Positions 20,921 through 30,392 of a DNA stretch of 64,000 nt are shown here, one piece after another; positions within the stretch are counted from its first letter, which is position 1, and each line of letters begins with the position of its first letter. A program made the position numbers and the translations under genes. The DNA comes from Microdochium bolleyi. Lineage: Eukaryota > Ascomycota > Sordariomycetes > Xylariales > Microdochiaceae. The notes under the pieces are model-generated. The model worked only from the letters and a program-made list of their open reading frames with translations, had not been told where the DNA came from and ran no database searches. Location: positions 44,407 through 108,406 of the forward strand of contig KQ964280.1 in NCBI GenBank assembly GCA_001566295.1, read 5' to 3'.

Positions 20921-22129
20921 ATGAAGAGAATAAGGACAACCCGAGCGCCATGCTCTCTGTTGAGGGCACGCGCCTCGCAGGCCGCCTCGCGGACATTCCT
21001 CCAAACTCAAGCACGATGCCAGTCGACAGAAGCCGTCCAGCCTGAACCCACACACGACCTTCACGCTGTTACGGCGGTCCTGTCTCAGTCCCTTCCTTCA
21101 CCACACCCCGACAGAGCGCTGCGCTCGGCCAAGCTCGCCGCCCTCCATGCCCGCCTCTACCTCTCTTCAAAAGTACCGCATCAGACACTCGCGCGATGCC
21201 TGGTAGATCCGTCAGCAGACGCCCACCCGAACTTCAACAATGCCAACCTCGCGTACCTCGGAGGGACGGTGCTCCAGTACCACACCTCGGAATGGCTAAT
21301 TTCGCACTACCCGCGACTGCCCATGACGATTCTGTTCTCTGCGATGAAGGGCTACGCTGGCGTGCCCGCGTTGTACCAGGTCGCCCGTGCTTGGGGCGTG
21401 GAGCAAGCGTATGCTCCCGGCGGCGAGGTTGACCCGGGATTGCTGCAGTTCACCGACAAGAAGCCGACCGTCCAAGTGAACAAGTGGGGGTATGCACGGG
21501 GGGAGTCCAAGGAACTGCTCAAGTACAAGTGGCGTCGTGGCATGAGCAGCAGGGTCCTGTATGATGATGCCTTCGGCGATATGCTCAGTGAGGGAGAGCC
21601 AGTGGCCGCCGAGCAGCAGGGCCTCGAGGTCAGCGGCGCCAAGAACACAAAGGACATTCTGGTCCAGGATCCGAAGAAAAATGCACACGCCAACATGGTC
21701 CGCGCGGTCATCGGCGCCATCTACCTTCATCACGGCCGTGATGCCGCACATGACTTCGTCAAAGCCCATGTGCTATCGAGGAAGCTCGACCTGTCCAACC
21801 TGTTTGAGTTCAAGCTCCCCACGCGCGAGCTTGCCCGCCTCTGCGCGCGCGAGGATTTCGAGGCTCCCGTCGCCCGGATGCTCAACGAGACGGGCCGCCT
21901 GAGCAGGACGCCCGTCTTCGTCGTCGGCATCTTCAGCGGCCGCGACAAGCTCGGCGAGGGCAGCGGCCCCAGCCTGGACTCCGCGAGAGTTGCCGCCGCC
22001 ATCAACGCGCTCAAGTCGTGGTACCTTTACAGCCCTGGCGACCGCGTCCCAGTCCCCAGCGACACTTTCCTCGAGGATGCCCCCGCTTGGAAGCCTGCCT
22101 ACGTCGACATTGGCGAGATAATATCATGA
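20921..22129 (+). CDS. mrpl3: Mitochondrial large-subunit ribosomal protein mL44 (MRPL3)
   Basis: Single exon, 402 aa. The first 40 or so residues are Arg/Ser/Ala-rich without acidic residues until about position 38 (a mitochondrial presequence; cleavage near ARCQSTEAV is plausible). The body is an RNase III-like fold without the catalytic acids: NANLAYLGGTVLQYHTSEWL is the degenerate signature, and ANMVRAVIGAIYLHHG matches the second conserved helix. The C-terminal part has a dsRBD-like segment ending in WKPAYVDIGEIIS. mL44/MrpL3 is a structural component of the mitoribosome large subunit. The start chosen is the first ATG that gives a clean presequence; the frame is open further upstream without an obvious reason to use it. 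Confidence 0.93.
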   Translation: MKRIRTTRAPCSLLRARASQAASRTFLQTQARCQSTEAVQPEPTHDLHAVTAVLSQSLPSPHPDRALRSAKLAALHARLYLSSKVPHQTLARCLVDPSADAHPNFNNANLAYLGGTVLQYHTSEWLISHYPRLPMTILFSAMKGYAGVPALYQVARAWGVEQAYAPGGEVDPGLLQFTDKKPTVQVNKWGYARGESKELLKYKWRRGMSSRVLYDDAFGDMLSEGEPVAAEQQGLEVSGAKNTKDILVQDPKKNAHANMVRAVIGAIYLHHGRDAAHDFVKAHVLSRKLDLSNLFEFKLPTRELARLCAREDFEAPVARMLNETGRLSRTPVFVVGIFSGRDKLGEGSGPSLDSARVAAAINALKSWYLYSPGDRVPVPSDTFLEDAPAWKPAYVDIGEIIS

Positions 22130-22816
22130 TCAGTATTGTGATTTTCCCATCTTACCTTTCGACAAAAATATATCCTATATTTATCTGCCTCTGCAGATGT
22201 GTAGATATTAATCTGGGCTGGCGTGATGAGGTTCGCCAGGCCGGCTACGTGTATAGAAACAAAGTACTGTCGCCACCCTTACTGCACGCCTTGGAGCAGT
22301 GTGCGGTAAAAAACCACCTTGAGATGTTTTGTACGATCTTACTATGCGAGCTTCTCGGTGAGGAAGTAGTGGGAGCCCGCGGGGTCGTTTGGTCTGAGCA
22401 GGGCGAGATAGACCATTTGGGTCTATTGCGCAAACCTATACCACCCTATAAAATTATGTTGTACCATAGCAATTGAAGCCTGTAAAACAACAAAGAGAAT
22501 TCCCTTGTCTCGCTCGGCGCTCTGCATTGAATATGGTGACGTTTCATCATTGACGTTCTTTACACTTGTCTAGCGCATGTACCTACCCCATGAACATCAG
22601 GCGGATCGAGGTAACAATGGGGCCTGGAAAAAGCGGAATGGCAGGGCGAATCAGCATGGCTGACAAGATAGACTGTAGACTCGAGTCTTGTTTGGTATTA
22701 TGAATTATCTAGTCTTTCTAATTGCCTCTCTCTATCGCCTTCTCACCTCTGCTCTACAAAGGGTATCAATCGAAGAACTGATGTAACTCACGGTGAGACC
22801 TACACAGTTCAATTCC
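22130..22816. other. Convergent 3' region
   Basis: No gene seen in 687 bp. It is AT-rich, with a plus-strand TGTAGATA element at 22200-22207 that falls in the probable mL44 3' UTR. Confidence 0.5.
22200..22207 (+). promoter_or_regulatory. Pumilio-type 3' UTR element
   Basis: TGTAGATA matches the UGUANAUA core of Pumilio-family sites and lies about 70 bases after the mL44 stop. Function is inferred from the motif only. Confidence 0.4.
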
Positions 22817-25372
22817 TCAGCTGAAGTGGTCTCCCTCGCCCAACTTCCCAACGATGCCGAGCCGCGTGAGCCTGCGGTCCCGCTCACTTCGCACGGCAGA
22901 CTCCATGGCTTCCCTGTTCTTCTTCTTGCGCTCGTAAATAGCCCGGACGCAGCCGCGAATCTGCTCTTTGCCCTCGTTATAGTTGGCCTGCGCCAGGGCA
23001 ACGACCTTGTCAATCTGCTCGGGCGTGTACACAAAGTTCCACGTGCTCATGTAATCGCTTGTGGCGGGATTGACGCCATCGACCTTTGGGTTGGTCAGGA
23101 ACGGGAGGTAAACCACAGCGAGACCCGATTTGGGGTGGGCTACTGTCTCCCATGCTTCGCCGTCGTTTGCGAAGGATGCCCCGAGTGCTTTAGAAGGAGG
23201 AGGCGGCTCGGATGACCTTTCCTCTACATCACCGATCCAAATTGTGCAGTAGCCCAGATCAGAGGTTTCGGGATGGGAGATGGCCTGCTCGGCTTCGGCA
23301 GACGGTGCGGCTGTCGGGTCATTGATTGTAGTCGTCGATTCGTCGGCCTTACTCATCTCGCCCTGGGCTTTGGACAGTCTCGCATCGGCATCAGCTGGTG
23401 ACCGTGCCTCTGCGGCTTCCAATTGCTCTTCAACTTCCTTCGGTGAGTCAGACGCCTTCGGCCATCCCACCCCAACTGGCCAGCCTTTGACACCACGCTG
23501 CCGCGCGTAACCGTCAGCAACGGATAGCCAGTTGTCCGTCTTGACGTCAGCCGACGCGTCGAAGGCGATGACGATGTCTACATCTCGGCCAGGTCGGAGC
23601 AGAGGATATATCGGAAGGTTGTTGGACATGCCCGCATCCATCAACTGGATATACTCCTGTTCGTGAATCTGTGTTGGGGTCGTGAAACGCAGCTCCTCGT
23701 CCATATTGTAGACAAAGTTTGGTATCGTGGCAGGGTCGAACGGGTGGACCTTCTCAAGATCTTCGCTGTGCGTACTGATCATGCCATCGATGGCGCCGAA
23801 GCCTGTTAGGCTCTTCATCAGAGGTCGAATCTCGCGATAATAATGGCTGAGTGTTGCGCAGAAAGCACTTCCCCAGATACCCATCAGGAACGGCAATCGT
23901 ACTTCAGGCATGTGCAGGCCACTTTCCGAGGGCACATCCCGTCCGCGATCAAATCGCCTGCCCATCGCCCAGGTCGGTATGCCGGCGTTGAACTCCTCGC
24001 AGAAGAACTCGTATGGTGTCATCTCAAACCATTGGAACCATGCTTCCTGCTTGGCCTTCTCCTTGTCTGCTTCAGAAGCGGCTGTGTCCGTGGCAGCCAT
24101 AGGTATCTCGTGTCGTATGGCTGTGTAGATTGGCAGAGGATTCTGACCATATTTGATGAATTCACGCTGGTTCGACAATTTGAAGTCGTCCGCGTTGACT
24201 CCAAGCTCTCCACGTGGCACAAGCAGCCTGCCTGCCAGCAGGATTCCGTAAATGTCCACCAGACCAAAATCGGCGTTCGGATCGCCTCTCAGCTTCTCTA
24301 CCAAGCTGCACAGCAGGAGCTGGTTTGTTGGTGATGTGATGACAGACTCGAATGCCACCGGAGGGTATGCAATATGAATACCCAGCCGTGCCTTCAAGTG
24401 ACTGAGCAAGAGATCGAATCGACCTTTGGATAATGACGAGTTGTAGAGAGTCTGCAACCAGCATGAGCCGCTGACGCCTGATGTGTACGTCACACAATCG
24501 TAAAGTCCATCCTGTTGCGTCGCCATGAACGAGCCGGCGCCAGCCACCAACGCACGGAGTCCGCCGCCGGAGCCGCATAGGGCGATGGTAGGAACATCAT
24601 CGGGATTGATGTCGGCTTCCTTGAGGTCTAGATACCGAGCCAGTGCTGCGGTTGCTATTCGCTTCCTCCGGGCAAGGAACTCTTTCTCATCGGCGCAGAG
24701 CTCGTCCGAGACCCGCACAGATGCCGAATACTGGATCTCAGGGTTGCTCAATGGGTCGCCGGCGTCCCGCCAGATGATGTCTGCCAAGGACCCCGAGGAG
24801 AGCGAAAGTTCTCGCTGCAGTTTGCGTACCTGCATCGGAATGTTCTTCGACCACTCCGGAAGGATCAAGTCGACGATGCGGTCCGAAATGGCCTTCCACT
24901 CGATGTCTGTAACATCGGAGAAGCTCTCAAACCTGTGGACGAATGACGACCAGGCATTCTGCTGGTCATCCGTGTCTGCATTCTTGCCATCTTTCTGCTC
25001 CTGCAGCTCCCTCTGGCGTTGCTGGTGCTGCTGCTCTTGTTGATCCTGATGGTGGCGGCGGAGCAGACGGGCTTGGCGGAGTTCGTCGGCTGGGTAGAGC
25101 GAGTATATGAGAAAGGAGCTGAGAGCGAGGAGAGCGGGCGCGACGGCGGAGGGGCGTTTACCGGGCTTTTGACCTTTAGGATCCTGCTGTCCAGCCGAGC
25201 TGAAGAAACCACGAAGGTGGTTGGCAGCGGTTGCTGCTGCGGGCGAGCGGCGCCGCGAAGCCCAGCTCGAGGTGGACAGAGCAACTTGGGACCTGGAGCC
25301 CTGGCGGAGTCGGAAGGCCAAGATTGCTGCGTTCCTGGATCGGCCAACCCGTGACCATTGCATGAGGCTCAT
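22817..25372 (-). CDS. plaA: Cytosolic phospholipase A2-like lipase (PlaA type)
   Basis: Single exon, 851 aa. The catalytic domain is of the cPLA2/patatin group: oxyanion loop CGSGGGLRALVAGAG, nucleophile GVSGSCW with Ser near residue 300, and the partner Asp in LMDAGMSNNLPIYPLLR near 578. Such enzymes release fatty acids from the sn-2 position or act as lysophospholipases. The first 60 or so residues are Arg/Ser-rich, and a hydrophobic helix follows (VAPALLALSSFLIYSLYP), which suggests import into or tethering at the mitochondrion. Aspergillus PlaA is reported to be mitochondrial. A Gln-rich stretch (about 105-125) and a Glu/Ala/Ser-rich insertion (about 650-710) are probably disordered. No intron is needed, and the ATG at 25372 gives the targeting region. 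Confidence 0.9.
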   Translation of the reverse strand: MSLMQWSRVGRSRNAAILAFRLRQGSRSQVALSTSSWASRRRSPAAATAANHLRGFFSSAGQQDPKGQKPGKRPSAVAPALLALSSFLIYSLYPADELRQARLLRRHHQDQQEQQHQQRQRELQEQKDGKNADTDDQQNAWSSFVHRFESFSDVTDIEWKAISDRIVDLILPEWSKNIPMQVRKLQRELSLSSGSLADIIWRDAGDPLSNPEIQYSASVRVSDELCADEKEFLARRKRIATAALARYLDLKEADINPDDVPTIALCGSGGGLRALVAGAGSFMATQQDGLYDCVTYTSGVSGSCWLQTLYNSSLSKGRFDLLLSHLKARLGIHIAYPPVAFESVITSPTNQLLLCSLVEKLRGDPNADFGLVDIYGILLAGRLLVPRGELGVNADDFKLSNQREFIKYGQNPLPIYTAIRHEIPMAATDTAASEADKEKAKQEAWFQWFEMTPYEFFCEEFNAGIPTWAMGRRFDRGRDVPSESGLHMPEVRLPFLMGIWGSAFCATLSHYYREIRPLMKSLTGFGAIDGMISTHSEDLEKVHPFDPATIPNFVYNMDEELRFTTPTQIHEQEYIQLMDAGMSNNLPIYPLLRPGRDVDIVIAFDASADVKTDNWLSVADGYARQRGVKGWPVGVGWPKASDSPKEVEEQLEAAEARSPADADARLSKAQGEMSKADESTTTINDPTAAPSAEAEQAISHPETSDLGYCTIWIGDVEERSSEPPPPSKALGASFANDGEAWETVAHPKSGLAVVYLPFLTNPKVDGVNPATSDYMSTWNFVYTPEQIDKVVALAQANYNEGKEQIRGCVRAIYERKKKNREAMESAVRSERDRRLTRLGIVGKLGEGDHFS

Positions 25373-26322
25373 TGTGGCGGTGCAGAATGTGCATTCCTCG
25401 CGGGGGGGCTCCCATCAACTCGTGGTGGTGTGCAAAAGACGATCGAAAACTTGTCGCCACAAAGGCCAGGAACTCAAGTATCGAGGACCGTCTCAACTGG
25501 GCAGGACCATGTCCAGGTTCAGGCATGTGCCTTGCTTGCACAGTCTCGGATGCGTCGCCTGAGCCACCGAGGTAGCTCGAAAATGGCGCTGCCCGCTGCG
25601 TGCCCGCGAACGAGAAAGCTGGAATGCATGATGTCACATCCACGGAGCGGGACGCCCGGAAGCGTTGTCGATCGCTTAGGTAATCCAGGCACAGGTGGGT
25701 CCAGACTGACTTGATTGACAACCTTGAATTTAGGCTCATGGGAGCACAATTACATGGTCGTCAACTAATTTCAATACAAGGCTCAAGCACCGCAGCGCTG
25801 AGGCGTAATTGGGTGAGAGCCGGTCCTCTGCATGCCTCGTGTAGCCAGGCCTGTGTCGAGTCCTGGTCATGAGGGCATAGGCCTCTCCGCTGCCACAGCT
25901 GCCACGTCCAGATGCAATAACTGAACTCATTGCACTTGCATGGGGCTCTGAAGCTTTCAGGATCGTCCAATCCCTGAAGGGAGGTGTGTCTTAATGCTGT
26001 AACGGTTGCTGCTTCCAGCTTCACTGTAACGCCCTTTCACCGAGTTGTTCTTTCCAACTGTAGTCAAAACCAAGCAGTCACTTCTCCAAGGTAGGTCGCA
26101 GCCCGCCCTAGGCTATTCATCAATTTCGGGATGTTGCGCTTTGCTCGTTCGTGTGGTCTGCCCACTGTTGCGCCGACAACCATCGTCGATCGTATCATCA
26201 CAGCCCAACCAGAGACGTTTGATAAATAGTTCTACCAGCATCGGCATCTATACAGCTCGGTGCCCATTATTCTGCTGGCAAAAGTTCATCATCCACCTCC
26301 ACATCCATAAGCTTTTGGCGAA
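25373..26322. other. Divergent intergenic region
   Basis: No gene seen in 950 bp. It separates plaA (minus) from the 573-aa orphan gene (plus) and must hold both promoters. Base composition is more balanced than in the genes. Confidence 0.45.
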
Positions 26323-28044
26323 ATGACTGTCCAAAGATGGTCGCTCCCAGGCAGGACATTTGGCCGGAACGCATCGTCGCTACTTGGCCAGGCCGATCCC
26401 TCTGACCGTTGCTTCGTCACCATCAACGTCCCACGGCTACTTATTCGAACCCAGATCCGGCCCCCCGGCACTAGAGAGGCCGGCCGGGAGGGTGATATAA
26501 GCGGGCTACCAGAAGCACAGCAGCAGAGTTCTGACTCGCTCGCTATTCAGCAAGCACTCGACGACGACGATCGACAATCGCCTTCTTATCCGAATATGCC
26601 CTCTCTATCAGCAAGCGTAGAAACCTTTGAGACTGTCTCCGAAGGCGATGGTGTTGTCAATCCATCAGAAAGCAGATTAGCAGAAACGTTGCCTCACATC
26701 GCGTCCTTGGAAAGTGTACCCGCACACACGCATACTGCGAACGACCTCGAAGGCCCATTTGAACTACCAGTTGGCGAACTGCCTTGCCACGACGATCAGC
26801 CCAGCCCTACATCGTCTTATCCTTCCGAGTGCACGAGATCACCAGTTCCCCATCAAGCACCTTCGCCCCTTTTGAGCACCTTCTCCGGTACGGGAGGGTA
26901 CACAGATATACCGGCGGACGTTGGTTTGTTCTTCGACCCGCTTTACGCTGGGCAGCATGCAGAAGGACTGCCTTCTGACGGGCCGACTACGATGGTTGAG
27001 CTAGAGGCTGTCACGACCCCTCCCAGCATCTTCTCAGGAACAGGAGCCTGTACAGACATACCAGCCGACGTCGGCTTATCCTTTCCTCCACTATACGCAA
27101 GGCAGTACGACGGAAGATTGCCTCCAAACGGGCCGACTTTGATGGACGAGCTTGCCGCTGTCACCACAACGACTGACTCATCGACCACACATACAGTCAG
27201 CACTCTCGAGCTTCCTTCTCCTCAAGTTGTCAAAGGTAACACCGAGATCGACACACTGTGCCAACAAGCAGTCGGCCACTCCATATCAAGCAAGAGCAGC
27301 CATCGGGCCGAGCCGTGCTCAGAAGGTCGTCAGTCACCGTCTGAAGTGCGTCACCTCTGCCTCTTGGATGACCCCTATCTGTTGCAGACGGCCTCCGAAG
27401 GACAGAGCTTTACGAACCTGAGCTCACAGAAAATTCAATCGAGAGATCACTCTTTGGGCAATGCTGCCTCTGTTCAGGGACCAAAGGCTGCGACTTTGCT
27501 GGAGGCGGAAGCTGCCGTGCGGTACGATCTGGGAGGCGAGGAAAACGTGTTGTGTACCGACAAAAGCCCGAAGTATAGGCGGCGCGGTCTCGATCTCTCA
27601 ATTAACCAGCTTCCTCAACTCAACGAGAGCGACCAGAATTCATCGAGCTCTGAGTTCTGCATAAGTGATGAAATAGGCCAGCTACCCCATCTCACAAGGG
27701 TCAAGCATCACGTTTTGGGCTCTGAGTTGCATAATGGTAACGGCGGCGGCCACACGGGGTTTAGAACCTGGGTCAGGTACGCATATTGCCAGACCAAGAC
27801 GTTCTGCCAATCCCAGCTCGGACGACAGTCTTCCACAAAGTCAGCCAGAGCGTTAGATCTGTTCAAGCCTTTTCGCGATTTCAAGCGTGCTCAAGTGCCC
27901 AAGACCAAGAAAAGCTACATCAGCAGATCTCTCAGGTTCACTGCGCAGACTTGGAGGTTGCGCCAAGCCACTTCATCCGTTGATAGCTCATCAGATGGCA
28001 TGGAATGCAGCAAATACAGACGGGCTGTCTCTTGCCCAAAGTGA
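26323..28044 (+). CDS. Hypothetical protein with tandem 50-residue module
   Basis: Not recognised. A single uninterrupted frame of 573 aa on the plus strand. It is rich in Ser, Pro, Thr and acidic residues, with no signal peptide or membrane segment and a basic C-terminal region (about 490-560, many Arg/Lys). Residues about 185-284 are two tandem copies of a 50-residue unit (26875-27024 and 27025-27174) sharing FSGTG, TDIPADVGL, PLYA, GPT and AVTT. Codon use is less G/C-ending than in the housekeeping neighbours, which suggests a young or fast-evolving gene. The length of the open frame and the conserved repeats argue that it is real. A regulatory or scaffold role would be a guess. Confidence 0.7.
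   Translation: MTVQRWSLPGRTFGRNASSLLGQADPSDRCFVTINVPRLLIRTQIRPPGTREAGREGDISGLPEAQQQSSDSLAIQQALDDDDRQSPSYPNMPSLSASVETFETVSEGDGVVNPSESRLAETLPHIASLESVPAHTHTANDLEGPFELPVGELPCHDDQPSPTSSYPSECTRSPVPHQAPSPLLSTFSGTGGYTDIPADVGLFFDPLYAGQHAEGLPSDGPTTMVELEAVTTPPSIFSGTGACTDIPADVGLSFPPLYARQYDGRLPPNGPTLMDELAAVTTTTDSSTTHTVSTLELPSPQVVKGNTEIDTLCQQAVGHSISSKSSHRAEPCSEGRQSPSEVRHLCLLDDPYLLQTASEGQSFTNLSSQKIQSRDHSLGNAASVQGPKAATLLEAEAAVRYDLGGEENVLCTDKSPKYRRRGLDLSINQLPQLNESDQNSSSSEFCISDEIGQLPHLTRVKHHVLGSELHNGNGGGHTGFRTWVRYAYCQTKTFCQSQLGRQSSTKSARALDLFKPFRDFKRAQVPKTKKSYISRSLRFTAQTWRLRQATSSVDSSSDGMECSKYRRAVSCPK
26875..27174 (+). repeat. Two tandem 150-bp coding units
   Basis: Direct repeat of exactly 50 codons inside the 573-aa gene. 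By hand alignment 33 of 50 residues agree, while many third positions differ, so the duplication is old and the protein sequence has been held. Confidence 0.85.
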
Positions 28045-30392
28045 GCCACGAGCACATGCTCTTGGAGGGAGAGGATCATGGAGACTGGGCAATTTGTTGT
28101 TCTGGCCTAACATACCAGAAGGCGAGTCCAGCATGGGTTTTTTGAATGCAGAGCTGTACGGTGGTCTGAACAATCAATGCTCGTGCTACAGATAATCAAT
28201 CCCAGTTAGTCCTCCTAGGAGCATTGCCACCAGCTACTATCCCTCCTCTTCACTAGGCTCAGTATCATCACAACAAGTACCGGGATAATTGTGAAAACCC
28301 GAAACCAAACTTGCTCATATGAATGCATTATGCTGTGAGAGCACTAGCCACTAGAGGCCACCTTTGTTGTCTGGAGGCCCGGCGCTAGGGGTCGTCCGTG
28401 GAAGTTCATGGAATAATCGAGACTTCAAGGGTCTCGCATATTCCCACAGCAGGGGTTGATCGCGGCGTGACTGTTTTCTTCGGGAAGTTACAAGGACCAC
28501 TAATTGTTGCCCTTTGTTGGGTGCCCAAGTGAGACTAGCAAGCTCCAGGGCTGGACGCAACAGGAGATCGCTTCTTCCGCCGTGCTGCAAAGCAAGCAAT
28601 GCTTTGAACAAGCAGAGGTCATGCAATCTTGCACTCGGATTATGACCTACGGGCCATCACCTCATCCGTTAGTCGCAAAGTTGCGACAAGGAGTATTGAA
28701 TGAGCACCCCACTTGATCCTGGAAGAGAAAAGCTTGCCGAAGTTCGTCAGCCAGAATCTGTCGTGCGGATACAGCTCCCGCAGATACCGGCAGCTCATCC
28801 CGATGGTGCCGGGCTGTGTATCTGGCGGTCTGTCGTGGCTAATTAAAAGTATTGTTGGGAACATACTTTATTCACGCGAGCTGAGATTGCGGAGTACGGG
28901 ATGTTAATGTAGTCTCGCACATTACTCACATGAATTGAGAACTACCCAAGTTGCTCTATTTTCCGCATGGCCTGGAAATGGCAGCCCTTGTATCGCGATG
29001 TCGGATCAAGCATATCTCCCTGTCTTGCCCTTCTTGTTGTTCTTACCGTTGAATGTGTCAACCTGAGTAGGTGTATGTTGTCTCCCGGGCTTTGCAACCC
29101 TCTTCACATGTCAAAGGCCCTGCACCAGCTGCACGATTACGGGTCCGCACGCGCACTAGGGGAATGAAACCTGTCCATATTGTCGGGTTAGGGACAGGAG
29201 CACGGCTGAGGGGAAAAAAAGAAAAGATAACGGCGGAGCTCACAGGCCCGGCATGAGCCGAACCGGGCCATTGCAAGCCGAGAAATCAAAACCGGTGCAC
29301 GGAGTACAGCTGGCTTCCCCGGAGCTATCTCGCACGTGCATCTGATCGTGGAGACGGACGAACTACAAAGAACTTCAAAGAAGAAAATAGAAAGTAATTG
29401 CGAATGGTTTTGATACACATGTGAAAATACAAACGTTGTGCACCAGCATCGAGGCTCGCTCGCTTCTCTATTTCCCCCTGCTGCAGCATGGGGGTCTTCT
29501 TATTTGGTGGGAACGGCAGTGGGGGTTGCGCGGTGGAAGAGGGGCAGGGCCTGAGGGTGCCCCTCACTTGGCAGAACGGGGGATGTGCACCAAGCGCGCC
29601 GTAGCCCTGGCAGATCCCAGGCACCTCCAACGATTACCAGTTCTTCGTTCCGATCAAATCCCAACTAAGCATTGTCATCTAGCTCTTAAGTCCCGCAGGA
29701 TGTGTGTGGCAGTCGGCCGCAGCTGGCCATTTTACAGTGGACCGGACCAGCGACAGGGTCTTACCGACCGACCGATGCAGTCCCGGGCACCTGTAGGGCG
29801 AACCGTACCTCAGGCATGAAAGTCAGGTCTGCTTAGGAAAGCAGAGGCTAGCAACGGCGCAAGAGACACCCACCCACCCTGGGGTCATGACTGGAGCTGT
29901 CTGCAGGGCCGGGCAGCTTGCCGGCTCCAGCCCCCCGAAGGAACCCCCCATTGCGCTGTGTCGGGTGCCCGCCCGCGCCTGGACCCGCCCACCCGGCCGC
30001 CGGGGCTCCGCAGCAGTGACGTGTGACCAACAAGCCCAGTCGACCTCGACGAAGAAGACAGTTCAAAGGTTGCCGTGACACGAACCGTTGACAGCGGCTT
30101 TGGCAGCCGCCTCTAAGTGCCGGCCGACACCTCCTGCAGTTTCCCACGACCGGCCTCGCACGCAACCTTGCCTTCCGCCGCTGGACTTTTTGCTCCTTCC
30201 CTGGCCACCAAGCTCCAGCTCAGCCCTCTCGAATTTCGAAATTTCCCATCTCTCTTGTCTCAGCCTCACCAGAGCTCGTCAGTGCCAAAACCACAAGTTG
30301 CCATCAGCTGGTCTCGTCGCACACGACTCCCACATTTTGCTGCCACACACTTCGAGTTCAGCACGGAGCTGGACTTCTCCCGCAGTGCCACA
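28045..30392. other. Gene-poor region upstream of cho2
   Basis: About 2.3 kb with no supported gene. Frames present are short or have no codon bias and no recognisable family. The right third (29500-30390) is GC-rich and pyrimidine-rich on the plus strand and is probably the cho2 promoter and leader; I see no ATG in the last 290 bases before the cho2 start. No transposon ends or long repeats were noticed. Confidence 0.4.

Noticed and set aside
28045..30392. Possible transposon remnant in the largest gap before cho2
   Set aside because: No terminal repeats, target duplications, transposase or reverse-transcriptase fragments, or strong AT-skew of the RIP kind were seen.
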